From: Azospirillum soli
GTDB taxonomy: Bacteria; Pseudomonadota; Alphaproteobacteria; Azospirillales; Azospirillaceae
DNA length: 64,000 nt
Assembly (NCBI RefSeq): GCF_017876165.1
Contig: NZ_JAGINQ010000012.1
Location: forward strand, 62,001-126,000
Direction of reading: 5' to 3'
Part shown: piece after piece, positions 35,254 to 47,574 of the stretch
How positions within the stretch are numbered: position 1 is the stretch's first letter
Layout of the letters: each line of letters starts with the position of its first letter
Made by a program: the position numbers and the translations under genes
Notes under the pieces: generated by a model
Databases searched by the model: none
What the model saw: only the letters and a program-made list of their open reading frames with translations
What the model was told of the DNA's origin: nothing

Positions 35254-35315
35254 CTAGCATGCCCGAAAGCCTGCTTGCAGGCTTGCAAGCCTGGGTGACA
35301 TCTGCCGGTAAGGCT

Positions 35316-35657
35316 ATGAACCGCTTGAACGCCGCGTACGACGAGGATTTCCACGCCTGGACCCAGGAACAGGCGGCGGAGCTTCGTCGTGCCGGCGCCG
35401 AGCGGTGCGAACACGGGTGGAGGCTCACCATCCGCGAACAGCGCCGGCAGCTGTCTAAGCGCCTTAAACAGAGTCCGAGCTTGCGTCCTGTCACCGTGCA
35501 GGAATTGGCGCGGGTTTATGCCGAGGCGCGCGCCGACGCCGCCGACGAGTCCGAACTGGACCTCGCCCGATTTCCGACCGAACCGTCCTTCACGCTTGAC
35601 CAGGCGCTCGATCCGGCCTATCCGGCGAACCTGTTTCCGCCGGAGTGGCGCGTGTGA
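35316..35657 (+). CDS. DUF29 family protein, internally shortened
   Basis: The product has 113 aa from the ATG at 35316 ([20 protein letters not shown]); an ATG at 35259 would add 19 residues, making 132. DUF29 proteins usually run YDEDFYAWTQEQA..LLR, then a middle part with an LAEEIE-type helix, then W..TI.EQR and SPSLRP. Here the first block (to ELRRAGAE) is joined directly to [20 protein letters not shown], so about 50 residues of the usual middle are missing. The frame is open. It may be a decayed gene or a minimal variant. DUF29 function is unknown. Confidence 0.65.
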   Translation: MNRLNAAYDEDFHAWTQEQAAELRRAGAERCEHGWRLTIREQRRQLSKRLKQSPSLRPVTVQELARVYAEARADAADESELDLARFPTEPSFTLDQALDPAYPANLFPPEWRV

Positions 35658-35715
35658 GCGCGTCCCCGTTCAGCATCGGTGCTGCCTCGGCGGCCCGTTC
35701 GGAGCTATCAAGATC

Positions 35716-36672
35716 ATGACCGTGGCCGATCAGCCCGAGAAGCTTCGCCATCCCGAAAAGGCCCACAAGCCCGACAACCCCGTCCAGCGCAAGCCCGCCT
35801 GGATCCGGGTGAAGGCGCCGATGAGCCAGGAATACAACGAGACCCGCCAGCTCATGCGGGGCCTGAAGCTCAACACCGTCTGCGAGGAGGCGGCCTGCCC
35901 GAACATCGGGGAGTGCTGGAAGCACAAGCACGCCACCTTCATGATCCTGGGCTCGATCTGCACGCGCGGCTGCGCCTTCTGCAACGTCGAGACGGGCCGC
36001 CCGGACAAGCTGGACCCGCACGAGCCGGACAACGTTGCCGAGGCGGTGGCGCAGCTGAAGCTGTCCCACGTCGTGGTCACCTCGGTCGACCGTGACGATC
36101 TTGAGGATGGCGGCGCCGAGCACTTCGCCCGCACCATCCGCGCCATCCGCGCGGCGGCACCGAGCACGACCATCGAGATCCTGACCCCCGACTTCCAGAA
36201 AAAGAAGGGTGCGGTCGAGGTGGTGGTCGAGGCCAAGCCCGACGTGTTCAACCACAATCTGGAAACGGCCCCGCGCCTGTATCCGACAATACGTCCAGGT
36301 GCCCGCTACTTCACCTCGCTGCAACTGCTGGCGCGGGTGAAGGAGCTGGATCCGTCGATCTTCACCAAGTCCGGCATCATGGTCGGCCTGGGCGAGACGA
36401 AGGAGGAGGTCGGACAGGTCATGGACGACCTGCGCGCCGCCGATGTTGACTTCATGACGATCGGCCAGTACCTCCAGCCGACGCCCAAGCACGCGGCGGT
36501 CGACCGGTTCGTGACTCCGGAAGAATTCACGAGCTACGCAACACTTGGCCGCGGCAAGGGTTTCCTGATGGTGGCCTCGACGCCGCTGACCCGCTCGTCC
36601 TATCACGCGGGCGCGGATTTCGAGAGGCTGCGCGAGGCCCGCAACCGCAAGCTTGCCGCTGCGGCGGGCTAA
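35716..36672 (+). CDS. lipA: Lipoyl synthase
   Basis: The product has 318 aa from the ATG at 35716. LipA is a radical SAM enzyme that inserts two sulfurs into octanoyl-lysine to make lipoyl-lysine, needed by the E2 and E1-beta proteins encoded just upstream. The auxiliary cluster motif [12 protein letters not shown] and the radical SAM motif CTRGCAFC are complete, with the C-terminal [12 protein letters not shown] carrying the conserved Ser that ligates the auxiliary cluster. It is 28 bp before the COQ10/RatA-like gene. Confidence 0.97.
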   Translation: MTVADQPEKLRHPEKAHKPDNPVQRKPAWIRVKAPMSQEYNETRQLMRGLKLNTVCEEAACPNIGECWKHKHATFMILGSICTRGCAFCNVETGRPDKLDPHEPDNVAEAVAQLKLSHVVVTSVDRDDLEDGGAEHFARTIRAIRAAAPSTTIEILTPDFQKKKGAVEVVVEAKPDVFNHNLETAPRLYPTIRPGARYFTSLQLLARVKELDPSIFTKSGIMVGLGETKEEVGQVMDDLRAADVDFMTIGQYLQPTPKHAAVDRFVTPEEFTSYATLGRGKGFLMVASTPLTRSSYHAGADFERLREARNRKLAAAAG

Positions 36673-36700
36673 GGCACGGTCGAGGAGAAACGGAGCGGGT

Positions 36701-37168
36701 ATGCCGACGCACGCGGAAAAGAAGGTCCTTCCCTACACGCCGGAACAGATGTACCGGCTCGTCGCCGATGTGGAGAAGTACCCGGAGTTCCTGCCCTGGT
36801 GCCTCGCTGCCCGCATCCGCCGCCGCGAGGGCAACGTGATGTTCGCGGACCTCGTCATTGGCTTCAAGATGGTGCGGGAGCGCTTCACCTCGCGCGTGGA
36901 ACTGGATGAAGCCGGCCGGCGCATCGACGTCCAGTACACCGAGGGACCATTCCAGTACCTGAACAACCACTGGATCTTCACGCCGCACGAGCGGGGCGTC
37001 TGCGTGGACTTCTACGTGGATTTCGAGTTCCGCTCGAAGATGCTGCAGAAGATCATGGGCGTGCTGTTCAACGAGGCCGTGCGCCGCATGGTGCATGCCT
37101 TCGAGGCGCGCGCCGAGCAGTTGTACGGGAATGGAGCGGTGCGCCCGGCCGCAGCCCGCACGGCCTAG
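36701..37168 (+). CDS. COQ10/RatA-like START-domain protein
   Basis: The product has 155 aa from the ATG at 36701. It is a polyketide cyclase/START-like fold with the usual N-terminus (PTHAEKKVLPYTPEQMYRLV, DVEKYPEFLPWC) and DFYVDFEFRSKMLQKIMGVL near the end. In mitochondria Coq10 binds ubiquinone; in E. coli RatA was reported to inhibit ribosome subunit joining. In alphaproteobacteria the gene usually follows lipA, as here. The quinone-binding role is more likely, by inference. Confidence 0.92.
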   Translation: MPTHAEKKVLPYTPEQMYRLVADVEKYPEFLPWCLAARIRRREGNVMFADLVIGFKMVRERFTSRVELDEAGRRIDVQYTEGPFQYLNNHWIFTPHERGVCVDFYVDFEFRSKMLQKIMGVLFNEAVRRMVHAFEARAEQLYGNGAVRPAAARTA

Positions 37169-37210
37169 GATCGAGACCTTTTCCCCGCCTTGCTCCCCTG
37201 GGGGCTAAGG

Positions 37211-37714
37211 CTACCGCATGCTTCCGTCCGGGCGGGCGGCTATCAGGCGTTCCAGGGCGGCCTGGACCGTGGCGAGGCGCACGGCTTCACGGTCGCCGGG
37301 GAAGGTGTATTCCTTGTGCTTGGCGGCACCACGCCGCACCGCCGTGGCGATGTAGACGCGGCCGACCGGCTTTTCGGGGGAGCCGCCGCCCGGCCCCGCC
37401 ACGCCGGTGACCGCCACCGTCACGTCCGCTTTCGATTTCGCCAGCGCGCCCACCGCCATCGCCACGGCGACTTCGGCGCTGACGGCGCCGTGCGCGTGGA
37501 TCAGGCTGGGCGGGACGCCCAGCATCTCCGACTTGGCGACGTTCGAATAGGTGACGAAGCCGCGCTCGACCACCGTGGAGGAGCCGGCGATGTCGGTCAG
37601 CGCGCCGGCGATCAGGCCACCCGTGCAGGACTCGGCCGACGCCACCATGTAGCCGGTCTGTTCGTATTCGGCGATCAGGCTGGCGGCGAGCTGGCGGATG
37701 TGCTCGGGAAACAT
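37211..37714 (-). CDS. pncC: CinA C-terminal domain protein, nicotinamide-nucleotide amidase
   Basis: The product has 167 aa from the ATG at 37714. It is the stand-alone CinA C-terminal domain, which deamidates NMN to NaMN in NAD recycling. Motifs: VASAESCTGGLIAGALTDIA, with the catalytic Ser/Thr region, then the glycine loop VTGVAGPGGGSPEKPVG. It starts 32 bp after the ispDF stop on the same strand and is likely co-transcribed. Confidence 0.94.
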   Translation of the reverse strand: MFPEHIRQLAASLIAEYEQTGYMVASAESCTGGLIAGALTDIAGSSTVVERGFVTYSNVAKSEMLGVPPSLIHAHGAVSAEVAVAMAVGALAKSKADVTVAVTGVAGPGGGSPEKPVGRVYIATAVRRGAAKHKEYTFPGDREAVRLATVQAALERLIAARPDGSMR

Positions 37715-37745
37715 GCGGTCTCCATCGAAAGCGTTTCGCGCGAGT

Positions 37746-38912
37746 TTAGCCCGGCAGGCGGACGGTCGCCACCGCTTGCGCGGCGATGCCCTCGCCACGG
37801 CCGGTGAAGCCGAGGCGCTCGGTCGTCGTCGCCTTCACGCTGACGCGGGCGGCGTCCATGCTCAGGATCTCGGCGATCCGGGCGGTCATGGCCTCGCGGT
37901 GCGGGCCGACCTTCGGGCGTTCGCAGATGAGGGTCACGTCCACATGGGCGATGCGCCCGCCGCGCTCGCGGACCAGATCGGCGGCGTGGCGCAGGAACAG
38001 CGCGCTGTCGGCGCCGCGCCACTGCGGGTCGGAGGGCGGGAAGTGGCTGCCGATGTCGCCGACGCAGAGCGCGCCGAGGATGGCGTCGGTCAGGGCGTGC
38101 AGGCCGACATCGGCGTCGGAATGGCCTTCGAGCGTCTGCGTGTGGGGCACGCGCACGCCGCAGAGCGTGACGTGATCTCCGTCGGAGTCGCCGTCGGTGA
38201 AGCGGTGCACATCGAAGCCCATGCCGGTGCGGATGTCCGACAGGGCGGAATCGAGGACGCGGGCGGCGCGGGTGAGGTCGTCGGGCGTGGTCACCTTGAA
38301 ATTCTCCTCCTTGGCGGGCACCAGCGCGACGGGCAGGCCGGCGCGCTCGGCCACGGCGGCGTCGTCGGTCAGGTTGAGGCCGGATGCCGCGCGGTGGGCG
38401 GCCAGGATGTCGGGGAAGCGGAAGCCCTGCGGGGTCTGGGCGCGCCACAGGCCGGCGCGGTCCACAGTGTCGGCGATCAGGCCGTCATGGCCCCGCTTCA
38501 GCGTGTCGGCGACCGGAATGGCGGCGATGGCGGCGGGGTGGCGGTCAAGGGCGCCGATCACTGCGCCGATGGTGTCGGCGGCGACCAGCGGGCGGGCAGC
38601 GTCGTGGATCAGGACGAGGTCCGGCGCCGACTCGGCGAGGCGCTCCAGCCCGTTGCGGACGGACTCCTGACGGGTGGCGCCGCCGGCGACCGGTTCCGGC
38701 AGGCCGAGTCCGGCGACGGCACCGTCATAAAGGTCGCGGAAGGCCGGGTTGATCACCACATGCACGCCGGTGACTTGGGGATGGCGCAGAAAGGCCTCCA
38801 CCGTGCGGCGCAGGACGGGCTGGCCGGCGAGGTCGAGATACTGCTTGGGGCGCTCGGCGCCGAAACGCTGGCCGCTGCCGGCGGCGACGATCAGCGCGAT
38901 GCAGGAAGGCAT
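37746..38912 (-). CDS. ispDF: Bifunctional IspD/IspF, non-mevalonate isoprenoid pathway
   Basis: The product has 388 aa from the ATG at 38912; a GTG five codons upstream is possible. Residues 1 to about 228 are IspD, 2-C-methyl-D-erythritol 4-phosphate cytidylyltransferase ([32 protein letters not shown]). About 229-388 is IspF, 2,4-cyclodiphosphate synthase ([28 protein letters not shown] with zinc ligands). The fusion is typical of alphaproteobacteria and joins non-consecutive steps of the MEP pathway. Confidence 0.97.
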   Translation of the reverse strand: MPSCIALIVAAGSGQRFGAERPKQYLDLAGQPVLRRTVEAFLRHPQVTGVHVVINPAFRDLYDGAVAGLGLPEPVAGGATRQESVRNGLERLAESAPDLVLIHDAARPLVAADTIGAVIGALDRHPAAIAAIPVADTLKRGHDGLIADTVDRAGLWRAQTPQGFRFPDILAAHRAASGLNLTDDAAVAERAGLPVALVPAKEENFKVTTPDDLTRAARVLDSALSDIRTGMGFDVHRFTDGDSDGDHVTLCGVRVPHTQTLEGHSDADVGLHALTDAILGALCVGDIGSHFPPSDPQWRGADSALFLRHAADLVRERGGRIAHVDVTLICERPKVGPHREAMTARIAEILSMDAARVSVKATTTERLGFTGRGEGIAAQAVATVRLPG

Positions 38913-39026
38913 GGGACGGATCCGCACAGATTGGGCTATATGTGTTCGGCGCTTGACGGACGCGCGGCGGAGCCTAGCCTGTCGTCACGCTTCAGCCAAG
39001 AGCGCCAGGGCCTGAAAGCATAGGGC

Positions 39027-39842
39027 ATGTCGCAGAACTTCGTTTACAGCCTGACGGCGTTGATCGCGCTGCTGCCGGCCTCGATCTATCCTTACCGCCA
39101 TATCGCGGGGCAGGGGGGCGAGGGGCGTTCGCTCTTTTTCTGGGGCGCCCTGCTGCTGGCTTCTATCGGGCCGGCGCTGTGGTCGCTGACCCAGATCGCC
39201 GGGCGGTGGCACACCGGATTGTCCACGGCGCTGTGGGTGACCATCACGGCCTGCATGCTGATCTTCACGGGGCTCAGCCTCGCCACCCGCTCGGCATGGC
39301 GGCTGTCGCCTCTGTTGCTGCCCTATCTGCTGCTGGTCGGAACCTTCGCCACGCTGGCCCAGCAGGCGCCCGCTCCGGTGCTGCGCGGCGGCGCGCCGGT
39401 CATCTGGATTGACCTGCACATTGGCATTTCCGTGATCACCTACGCGTTGCTGACGCTGGGCGCCGTGGCGTCGCTGGCCTCCTTCCTTCAGGAACGCGCG
39501 CTGAAGACCAAGCGGCCGACGCCGCTGACCCGATTCCTGCCGCCGGTCGCGGAGAGCGACCGGTTGCAGGTCGGGCTGCTGGGCGCGTCGGAGGCGGTGC
39601 TGGGCGTCGGACTCGCCACCGGCATGGCCGTGCTCTATTACGAGCAGGGCGTGTTCCTGCGCCCCGATCACAAGACGCTGCTGTCGCTCGCGTCCTTCGT
39701 GGTGATCGGCGGGCTTCTGCTGGCGCACGCGCGGATCGGCATGCGCGGGCGCAAGGCGGCGCGCGTGGTGCTGATCGCCTATCTGCTGCTGACCCTTGCC
39801 TATCCTGGCGTGAAGTTCGTCACGGACGTTCTTCTGGGCTGA
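39027..39842 (+). CDS. CcsA/YpjD-like inner membrane protein, cytochrome c assembly family
   Basis: The product has 271 aa and about eight membrane helices. The CcsA-type region (about 120-265) has His in IDLHIGISVITYALLTL and a later His in VGLL..KTLLSLASFVV..LLLAHARIG, with the usual YEQGVF..PDHKT segment. Members with this short length (YpjD) are found in many bacteria next to ffh; their role in haem handling is not proven. Divergent from ispDF. Confidence 0.85.
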   Translation: MSQNFVYSLTALIALLPASIYPYRHIAGQGGEGRSLFFWGALLLASIGPALWSLTQIAGRWHTGLSTALWVTITACMLIFTGLSLATRSAWRLSPLLLPYLLLVGTFATLAQQAPAPVLRGGAPVIWIDLHIGISVITYALLTLGAVASLASFLQERALKTKRPTPLTRFLPPVAESDRLQVGLLGASEAVLGVGLATGMAVLYYEQGVFLRPDHKTLLSLASFVVIGGLLLAHARIGMRGRKAARVVLIAYLLLTLAYPGVKFVTDVLLG

Positions 39843-39885
39843 CGGCAGCGCAGGGCAGTCACCCGGTTGCACAACGGCTACGCAC

Positions 39886-39914
39886 TTGCACCATGCCGAA
39901 TCGGTGTGCTAGCC
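39886..39914 (+). promoter_or_regulatory. Possible promoter of the dusB-ntrBC operon
   Basis: TTGCAC (39886-39891), 17-bp spacer and CTAGCC (39909-39914), about 53 bp upstream of the dusB ATG. A second TTGCAC lies 19 bp before the first. The -10 match is poor. No -24/-12 sigma54 element was seen. Confidence 0.3.
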
Positions 39915-39966
39915 TGCACAAATTCTCATCACATTGCTAATGTGCCCGCTGAGTGGGCAGGTGAAC

Positions 39967-40953
39967 ATGGCCATTCAGATCGGCTCCATCACGCTTGCTG
40001 GTCCGGTGATTCTCGCCCCCATGTCCGGGGTGAGCGATCTGCCGTTCCGCCGTCTCGTCAAGAAGTCCGGATGCGGCCTCGTCGTGTCCGAGATGATCGC
40101 CAGTCAGGCGATGATCCGGGAGAACCGGCAAACCCTGCGCATGGTGCAGACGGAACCGGAAGAATTTCCCATGTCGGTCCAGCTCGCCGGCTGCGAGCCG
40201 GAGGTGATGGCCGAGGCCGCCAAGCTGAACGAGGATCGTGGTGCCGCCATCGTGGACCTGAACTTCGGCTGCCCGGTGAAGAAGGTGGTCAACGGCAACG
40301 CCGGCTCGTCCCTGATGCGCGACGAGGTTCTGGCCGGCCGGATCCTGGAGGCGACCGCCACGGCGGTGTCGATCCCGGTGACGCTGAAGATGCGCATGGG
40401 CTGGGATTTCGACTGCCTGAACGCGCCGACGCTCGCCCGCATCGCGGAGCAGAGCGGGATCAAGCTGGTCACCGTGCACGGCCGCACCCGCAACATGTTC
40501 TACAACGGCACCGCCGACTGGGCCTTCGTGCGCAAGGTGAAGGACGCGGTGAGCATTCCCGTGGTCGTGAACGGCGACATCGACAGCTTCGACGCCGTGG
40601 ACCGCGCGCTTGCGGAGTCCGGCGCCGACGGCGTGATGATCGGGCGCGGCAGCTATGGGCGCCCCTGGTTCCCCGGTCAGGTTATGCATTACCTGCGCAC
40701 CGGCGAGCGGCTGCCGGATCCGCCTTTGCGCGAGCAGCTGGACACGCTGCTGGAGCATTACGACGCCATGCTGTCCCATTACGGGATCGAGGGCGGCCTG
40801 CGCGTCGCCCGCAAGCACATCTCCTGGTATTCCAACGGCTTGCGGAATTCCGCTGAGTTTCGCCAGGAGGTGAACCGCATGTCCGACCCCGACGCGGTGC
40901 GCCGCTTCATCCGTGATTTCTACGCCCCGGCAATCGAAAGGATGGCCGCCTGA
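39967..40953 (+). CDS. dusB: tRNA-dihydrouridine synthase DusB (NifR3)
   Basis: The product has 328 aa from the ATG at 39967. It is an FMN enzyme reducing uridines in t[21 protein letters not shown], catalytic Cys in [20 protein letters not shown], the RNA/FMN site TLKMRMGWD, and FMN phosphate loop [16 protein letters not shown]. In Rhodobacter, Azospirillum and relatives it is called nifR3 and lies upstream of ntrBC, as here. Its TGA overlaps the ntrB ATG by one base. Confidence 0.97.
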   Translation: MAIQIGSITLAGPVILAPMSGVSDLPFRRLVKKSGCGLVVSEMIASQAMIRENRQTLRMVQTEPEEFPMSVQLAGCEPEVMAEAAKLNEDRGAAIVDLNFGCPVKKVVNGNAGSSLMRDEVLAGRILEATATAVSIPVTLKMRMGWDFDCLNAPTLARIAEQSGIKLVTVHGRTRNMFYNGTADWAFVRKVKDAVSIPVVVNGDIDSFDAVDRALAESGADGVMIGRGSYGRPWFPGQVMHYLRTGERLPDPPLREQLDTLLEHYDAMLSHYGIEGGLRVARKHISWYSNGLRNSAEFRQEVNRMSDPDAVRRFIRDFYAPAIERMAA

Positions 40954-42133
40954 TGGCCCGCTCTTCCGCCGCCACCACGATGCAACGCCGCGCTTCCCGC
41001 CAGCCCTCCTTTCGTTCCAGCGGCATCGACCCGTCGGCGGTGCTGAGCGCGCTGCCCGACCCGGTTCTGGTCGTCGATGGATCGGGCGAGATCCGTTACG
41101 TGAATTTGGAGGCGCAGCAGTTCTTCGATCTGTCCGCCGCCATGATGGAAGGCACGCCGCTCGTCGATCTGTTGCCGCCTGACAGTCCGGTGATGGGGCT
41201 GATCGAGCAGGTGCTGCGCGGCAGCCTGCGCGTGTCGCAGGAAGGCGTCACCATCGACACGCCGCGCATCGGCCCGCATCAGGTCACCGTCCGGGTGACG
41301 GCCATGGGCGAGCCGTCCGACCATGTGTTGGTGACGATCAACGAACGCTCGATTGCCCGAAAAATCGACAACTCGCTGACGCATCGGCATGCAGCCCGCT
41401 CGGTCACCGCCATGGCGGCGATGCTGGCGCACGAGGTGAAGAACCCGCTGTCGGGCATCCGTGGCGCCGCGCAGCTGCTGGAAGAGAACTGCGACGAGCA
41501 GGACCGGGTGCTGACCCGCCTGATCTGCGATGAGGCCGACCGCATCGTCGCGCTGGTCAACCGGATGGAGGTTTTCTCCGACGAACGCCCGCTGGAGCGG
41601 GGCGCGGTGAACATCCACACGGTGCTGGAGCATGTGCGTAAGGTGGCGCAGAGCGGCTTCGCCCGGAACATCCGCTTCGTCGAGCGGTATGATCCGTCGC
41701 TGCCGCCGGTCTACGGGAACCGCGACCAGCTTATCCAGATTTTCCTGAACCTGATTAAAAATGCGGCAGAGGCTGCCCCCGAACCGGGCGGTGAGATCGT
41801 GCTCAGCACATCGTATCAGCACGGCGTGCGCATGGCCTTGGCGGGCGGCGACACGCGGCTGCATCTGCCGTTGCTCGTATCCGTGCAGGACAATGGCGAC
41901 GGCATTCCCGAAGACTTGCGGTCGAACCTGTTCGATCCCTTCGTCACCACGAAGGTGAACGGAACTGGCCTCGGACTTGCATTGGTGGCGAAAATCATTG
42001 GCGACCACGGCGGCGTCATCGAGTTTGACAGCCAGCCGCGCCGCACCGTCTTCAAGGTCTCGCTGCCCATGTACGATGAATCGCAGAACACCAGCGATCC
42101 CGCTCCGGCAAAAGGCGTTCGAGGTGCCCGCGG

Positions 42134-42137
<4 letters not shown>
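40953..42137 (+). CDS. ntrB: Nitrogen regulation sensor kinase NtrB
   Basis: The product has 394 aa. An N-terminal PAS domain (about 25-135, [20 protein letters not shown]) is followed by a HisKA dimerisation helix with phospho-acceptor His about residue 160 ([16 protein letters not shown]) and a HATPase domain ([33 protein letters not shown]). No membrane segment: a cytosolic kinase/phosphatase controlled by PII protein and acting on NtrC. Start overlaps dusB and its stop overlaps ntrC by 4 nt. Confidence 0.97.
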
Positions 42138-43579
<1,442 letters not shown>

Positions 43580-43694
43580 GGTCGTGAACCACACCGTCAG
43601 CGTGCCTTTTTTGTGACACGGGAGCCCGTCGCCTAGGCCGAAAGCCGGCTTGATGGGACTGTCCGAAAGGCGGGGGGGCTTACCGCTTGGCAGC

Positions 43695-43740
43695 CCGGCA
43701 ACAGCTGGTGTATCTTTCTGGCAACAATACCGGTTGCCGG
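43695..43740. repeat. Inverted repeat just upstream of ntrY
   Basis: CCGGCAAC (43695-43702) and GTTGCCGG (43733-43740) are perfect 8-bp arms 30 bp apart; a third GGCAAC lies at 43720-43725. The right arm ends four bases before the ntrY ATG, where a ribosome binding site would be expected; no Shine-Dalgarno is evident. It may be an operator or an RNA structure affecting ntrY translation. Confidence 0.45.
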
Positions 43741-43744
43741 ATTC

Positions 43745-46046
43745 ATGTCGCCTACACCACCTGAAAACGCCACGGCCCGTTGGCAGCAGTTCCTCCGCTG
43801 GTCGGCCCGCGTCGGGTTGACCAAGCGGCTGGCGACCGCGCTGTCCCTGGCCGCCCTGGCGGCGGGGTTCGCCACCTACACGGCGCTGACCGAAAGCGCG
43901 CCGTTCGGCGAGGCGAACCCGCGTACGGTCACCCTGCTGCTGACGCTCGACCTTGCGCTGCTGCTGCTGCTCGGCGTGCTGATTGCGCGGCGCATCGTCA
44001 CCATCTGGATCGGGCGCCGCCGCGGCCTCGCCGGATCGCAGTTGCACGTGCGGCTGGTGCTGGTGTTCAGCCTTCTGGCGGTGGCGCCGGCCATCATCAT
44101 GGCCGCCTTCGCGACGGTGTTCTTCTACGTCGGCGTCCAGTCCTGGTTCAGCGACCGGGTGCGCACGGCGGTGAACGAGTCCCTGGCCGTCGCCAGCGCA
44201 TACCTGCACGAGCACCAGCAGAACATCCGCGCCGACGCGCTCGCCATGGCGAACGACCTGAACCAGGAGGCGGCGCGGCTGTCCAGCGACCCCGAGCGGT
44301 TCGAACAGGTGGTCGCCACCCAGGCCATGCTGCGCGCCCTATCGGAAGCCATCGTCTTCAACGGCACGACCGGTTCCATCCTGGCGCGGTCCGGCTACAC
44401 CTTCACGCTGGAATTCGATCCGATCCCGGAAGACAAGCTGCTGATGGCGCGCCGGGGCGAGGTGGTGCTGATCATCAGTGAGAACGACGACCGCGTGCGC
44501 GCGCTGGTCCGGCTCGACCGCTACGCCGACACGTACCTGTACGTCGGCCGCATGGTGGAGCCACGCGTTCTCTCCCACATGGCCTCGGCGCAGGGGGCGG
44601 TGCAGGAGTACGCCGCCCTGGAAAGCCAGCGCGGCAGCCTTCAGATCACCTTCACGCTGATCTTCCTGGTGGTGGCACTGCTGCTGCTGCTGGCCGCCGT
44701 GTGGGCGGGGCTGATCTTCGCGACCAAGCTGGCGCGGCCGATCAGCGCCCTGATCGGCGCGGCGGAGCGCGTGCGCGCCGGCGACCTGACGGTGCGCGTC
44801 ACCGAACCGCCGGGTGAGGACGAGCTTGGCCTGCTGTCGCGCGCCTTCAACCGCATGACGACGGAGATCGAAAGCCAGCGCCACGAGCTGCTCTCGGCCA
44901 ACCGCCTGATGGACGAGCGCCGCCGCTTCACTGAAACGGTGCTGGCCGGCGTGTCGGCCGGCGTGTTCGGCCTGGACGCGGAAGGGCGTATCAACCTGCC
45001 GAACTTGTCGGCGGCGCGGCTGCTGGGCGTCGAGGATCCGGAAACGCTGATCGGGCGAAAGCTGGCCGAACTGTCGCCGGAAATGGGCGACCTGCTGGAG
45101 AACGCGCCGAAGCGGCCGGGCCGCGTGGTGCAGGACCAGATCCAGATCCGCCGTCCGGGCGGCGTGCCGCTGACCCTGCTGGTGCGCATCACCGCCGAGG
45201 GGCGGTCGAGCGCCGGGGAAGTGCGCGGCTACGTCGTGACCTTCGACGACATCACGGAGTTGGTGTCCGCGCAGCGCAAGGCCGCCTGGGCCGACGTGGC
45301 GCGCCGCATCGCGCATGAGATCAAGAATCCGCTGACGCCGATCCAGCTGTCGGCGGAACGATTGCGCCGCAAGTACCTGAAGGAGATCACCTCCGACACC
45401 GAGGTCTTCACCATGTGCACGGACACCATCGTGCGGCAGGTGGACGACATCCGGCGCATGGTGGACGAATTCTCGGCCTTCGCGCGCATGCCCCAGCCGG
45501 TGATGAAGCCCTGCAACATCAACGACCTCGTCCGGCAGGCGGTGTTCCTGCAATCGAGCGCGCACGCCGGCCGGATCAAGTTCGAGATGGAGCTCCCCCC
45601 CGGCCCGCTGACCTTGCCCTGCGATAGCCGGCAGATCAGCCAGGCGCTGACCAACCTGCTTCAGAACGCCGCTGACGCCATAGAGGGGCGGCCGGCACCG
45701 GCGGACGGGTCGGAACTGCCGCCGGGCGCGGTGGCGATTCGGGTGAAGGCGGACGAGGAGCGCGTGGCGCTGACCGTCGAGGACAACGGCAAGGGCCTGC
45801 CCACCGAAGAGCGGGACCGGCTGACCGAACCCTATGTGACGACGCGGGCCAAGGGCACCGGCCTGGGCCTCGCCATCGTCAAGAAGATCATGGAGGACCA
45901 TGGCGGCGTGCTGACCCTGGAGGACCGCGAAGGCGGCGGGGCACGCGTTGGTCTGGTGATTCCGAACAGTTCCGTGGCCGAGGGCGACGCCCGAGGCGGC
46001 AGCGACACGCCGGCGGAGACCGGTGGAGAGAAGAGGCAAGCAGCCC

Positions 46047-46057
<11 letters not shown>
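43745..46057 (+). CDS. ntrY: Nitrogen regulation membrane sensor kinase NtrY
   Basis: The product has 770 aa. The N-terminal third has hydrophobic helices (about 20-120, including [20 protein letters not shown]) and an extracytoplasmic loop, then a helix (about 300-330) leading to HAMP, a PAS domain (about 395-505), a HisKA domain with acceptor His about 523 ([20 protein letters not shown]) and a HATPase domain ([32 protein letters not shown]). NtrY signals to NtrX; in other alphaproteobacteria the pair responds to nitrogen, oxygen or redox state. Separated from ntrC by 165 bp, with its own possible control region; overlaps ntrX by 11 bp. Confidence 0.97.
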
Positions 46058-47447
<1,390 letters not shown>

Positions 47448-47452
47448 TGCGG

Positions 47453-47490
47453 CGTTCTTCCCTCCCCCTTCTTCGGGGGAGGGAAGAACG
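47453..47490. repeat. Perfect 16-bp inverted repeat between ntrX and trkA
   Basis: The arms at 47453-47468 (CGTTCTTCCCTCCCCC) and 47475-47490 are exact reverse complements around a 6-nt loop. It begins five bases after the ntrX stop. It has no T-run but is stable enough to end transcription or protect the ntrX mRNA; it may also be a dispersed palindromic repeat. Confidence 0.8.
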
Positions 47491-47574
47491 GGCGGCCTTG
47501 GTGCCTCGCCCGCTTGATGGTAACCTCCCCGGCTTGAATGCCCGGAAAACGGGCGGGGGAAGGGTGAAGGGGCC

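Noticed and set aside
35259..35315. Earlier ATG at 35259 for the DUF29 gene
   Set aside because: The family N-terminus begins at the YDEDF block shortly after the ATG at 35316, which has GGTAAGG upstream; the longer start adds non-family residues, though it is not excluded.
43711..43740. Sigma54 (-24/-12) promoter upstream of ntrY from TGGCAACAATACCGGTTGCC
   Set aside because: The GG and GC dinucleotides are 14 bases apart rather than the required 10.
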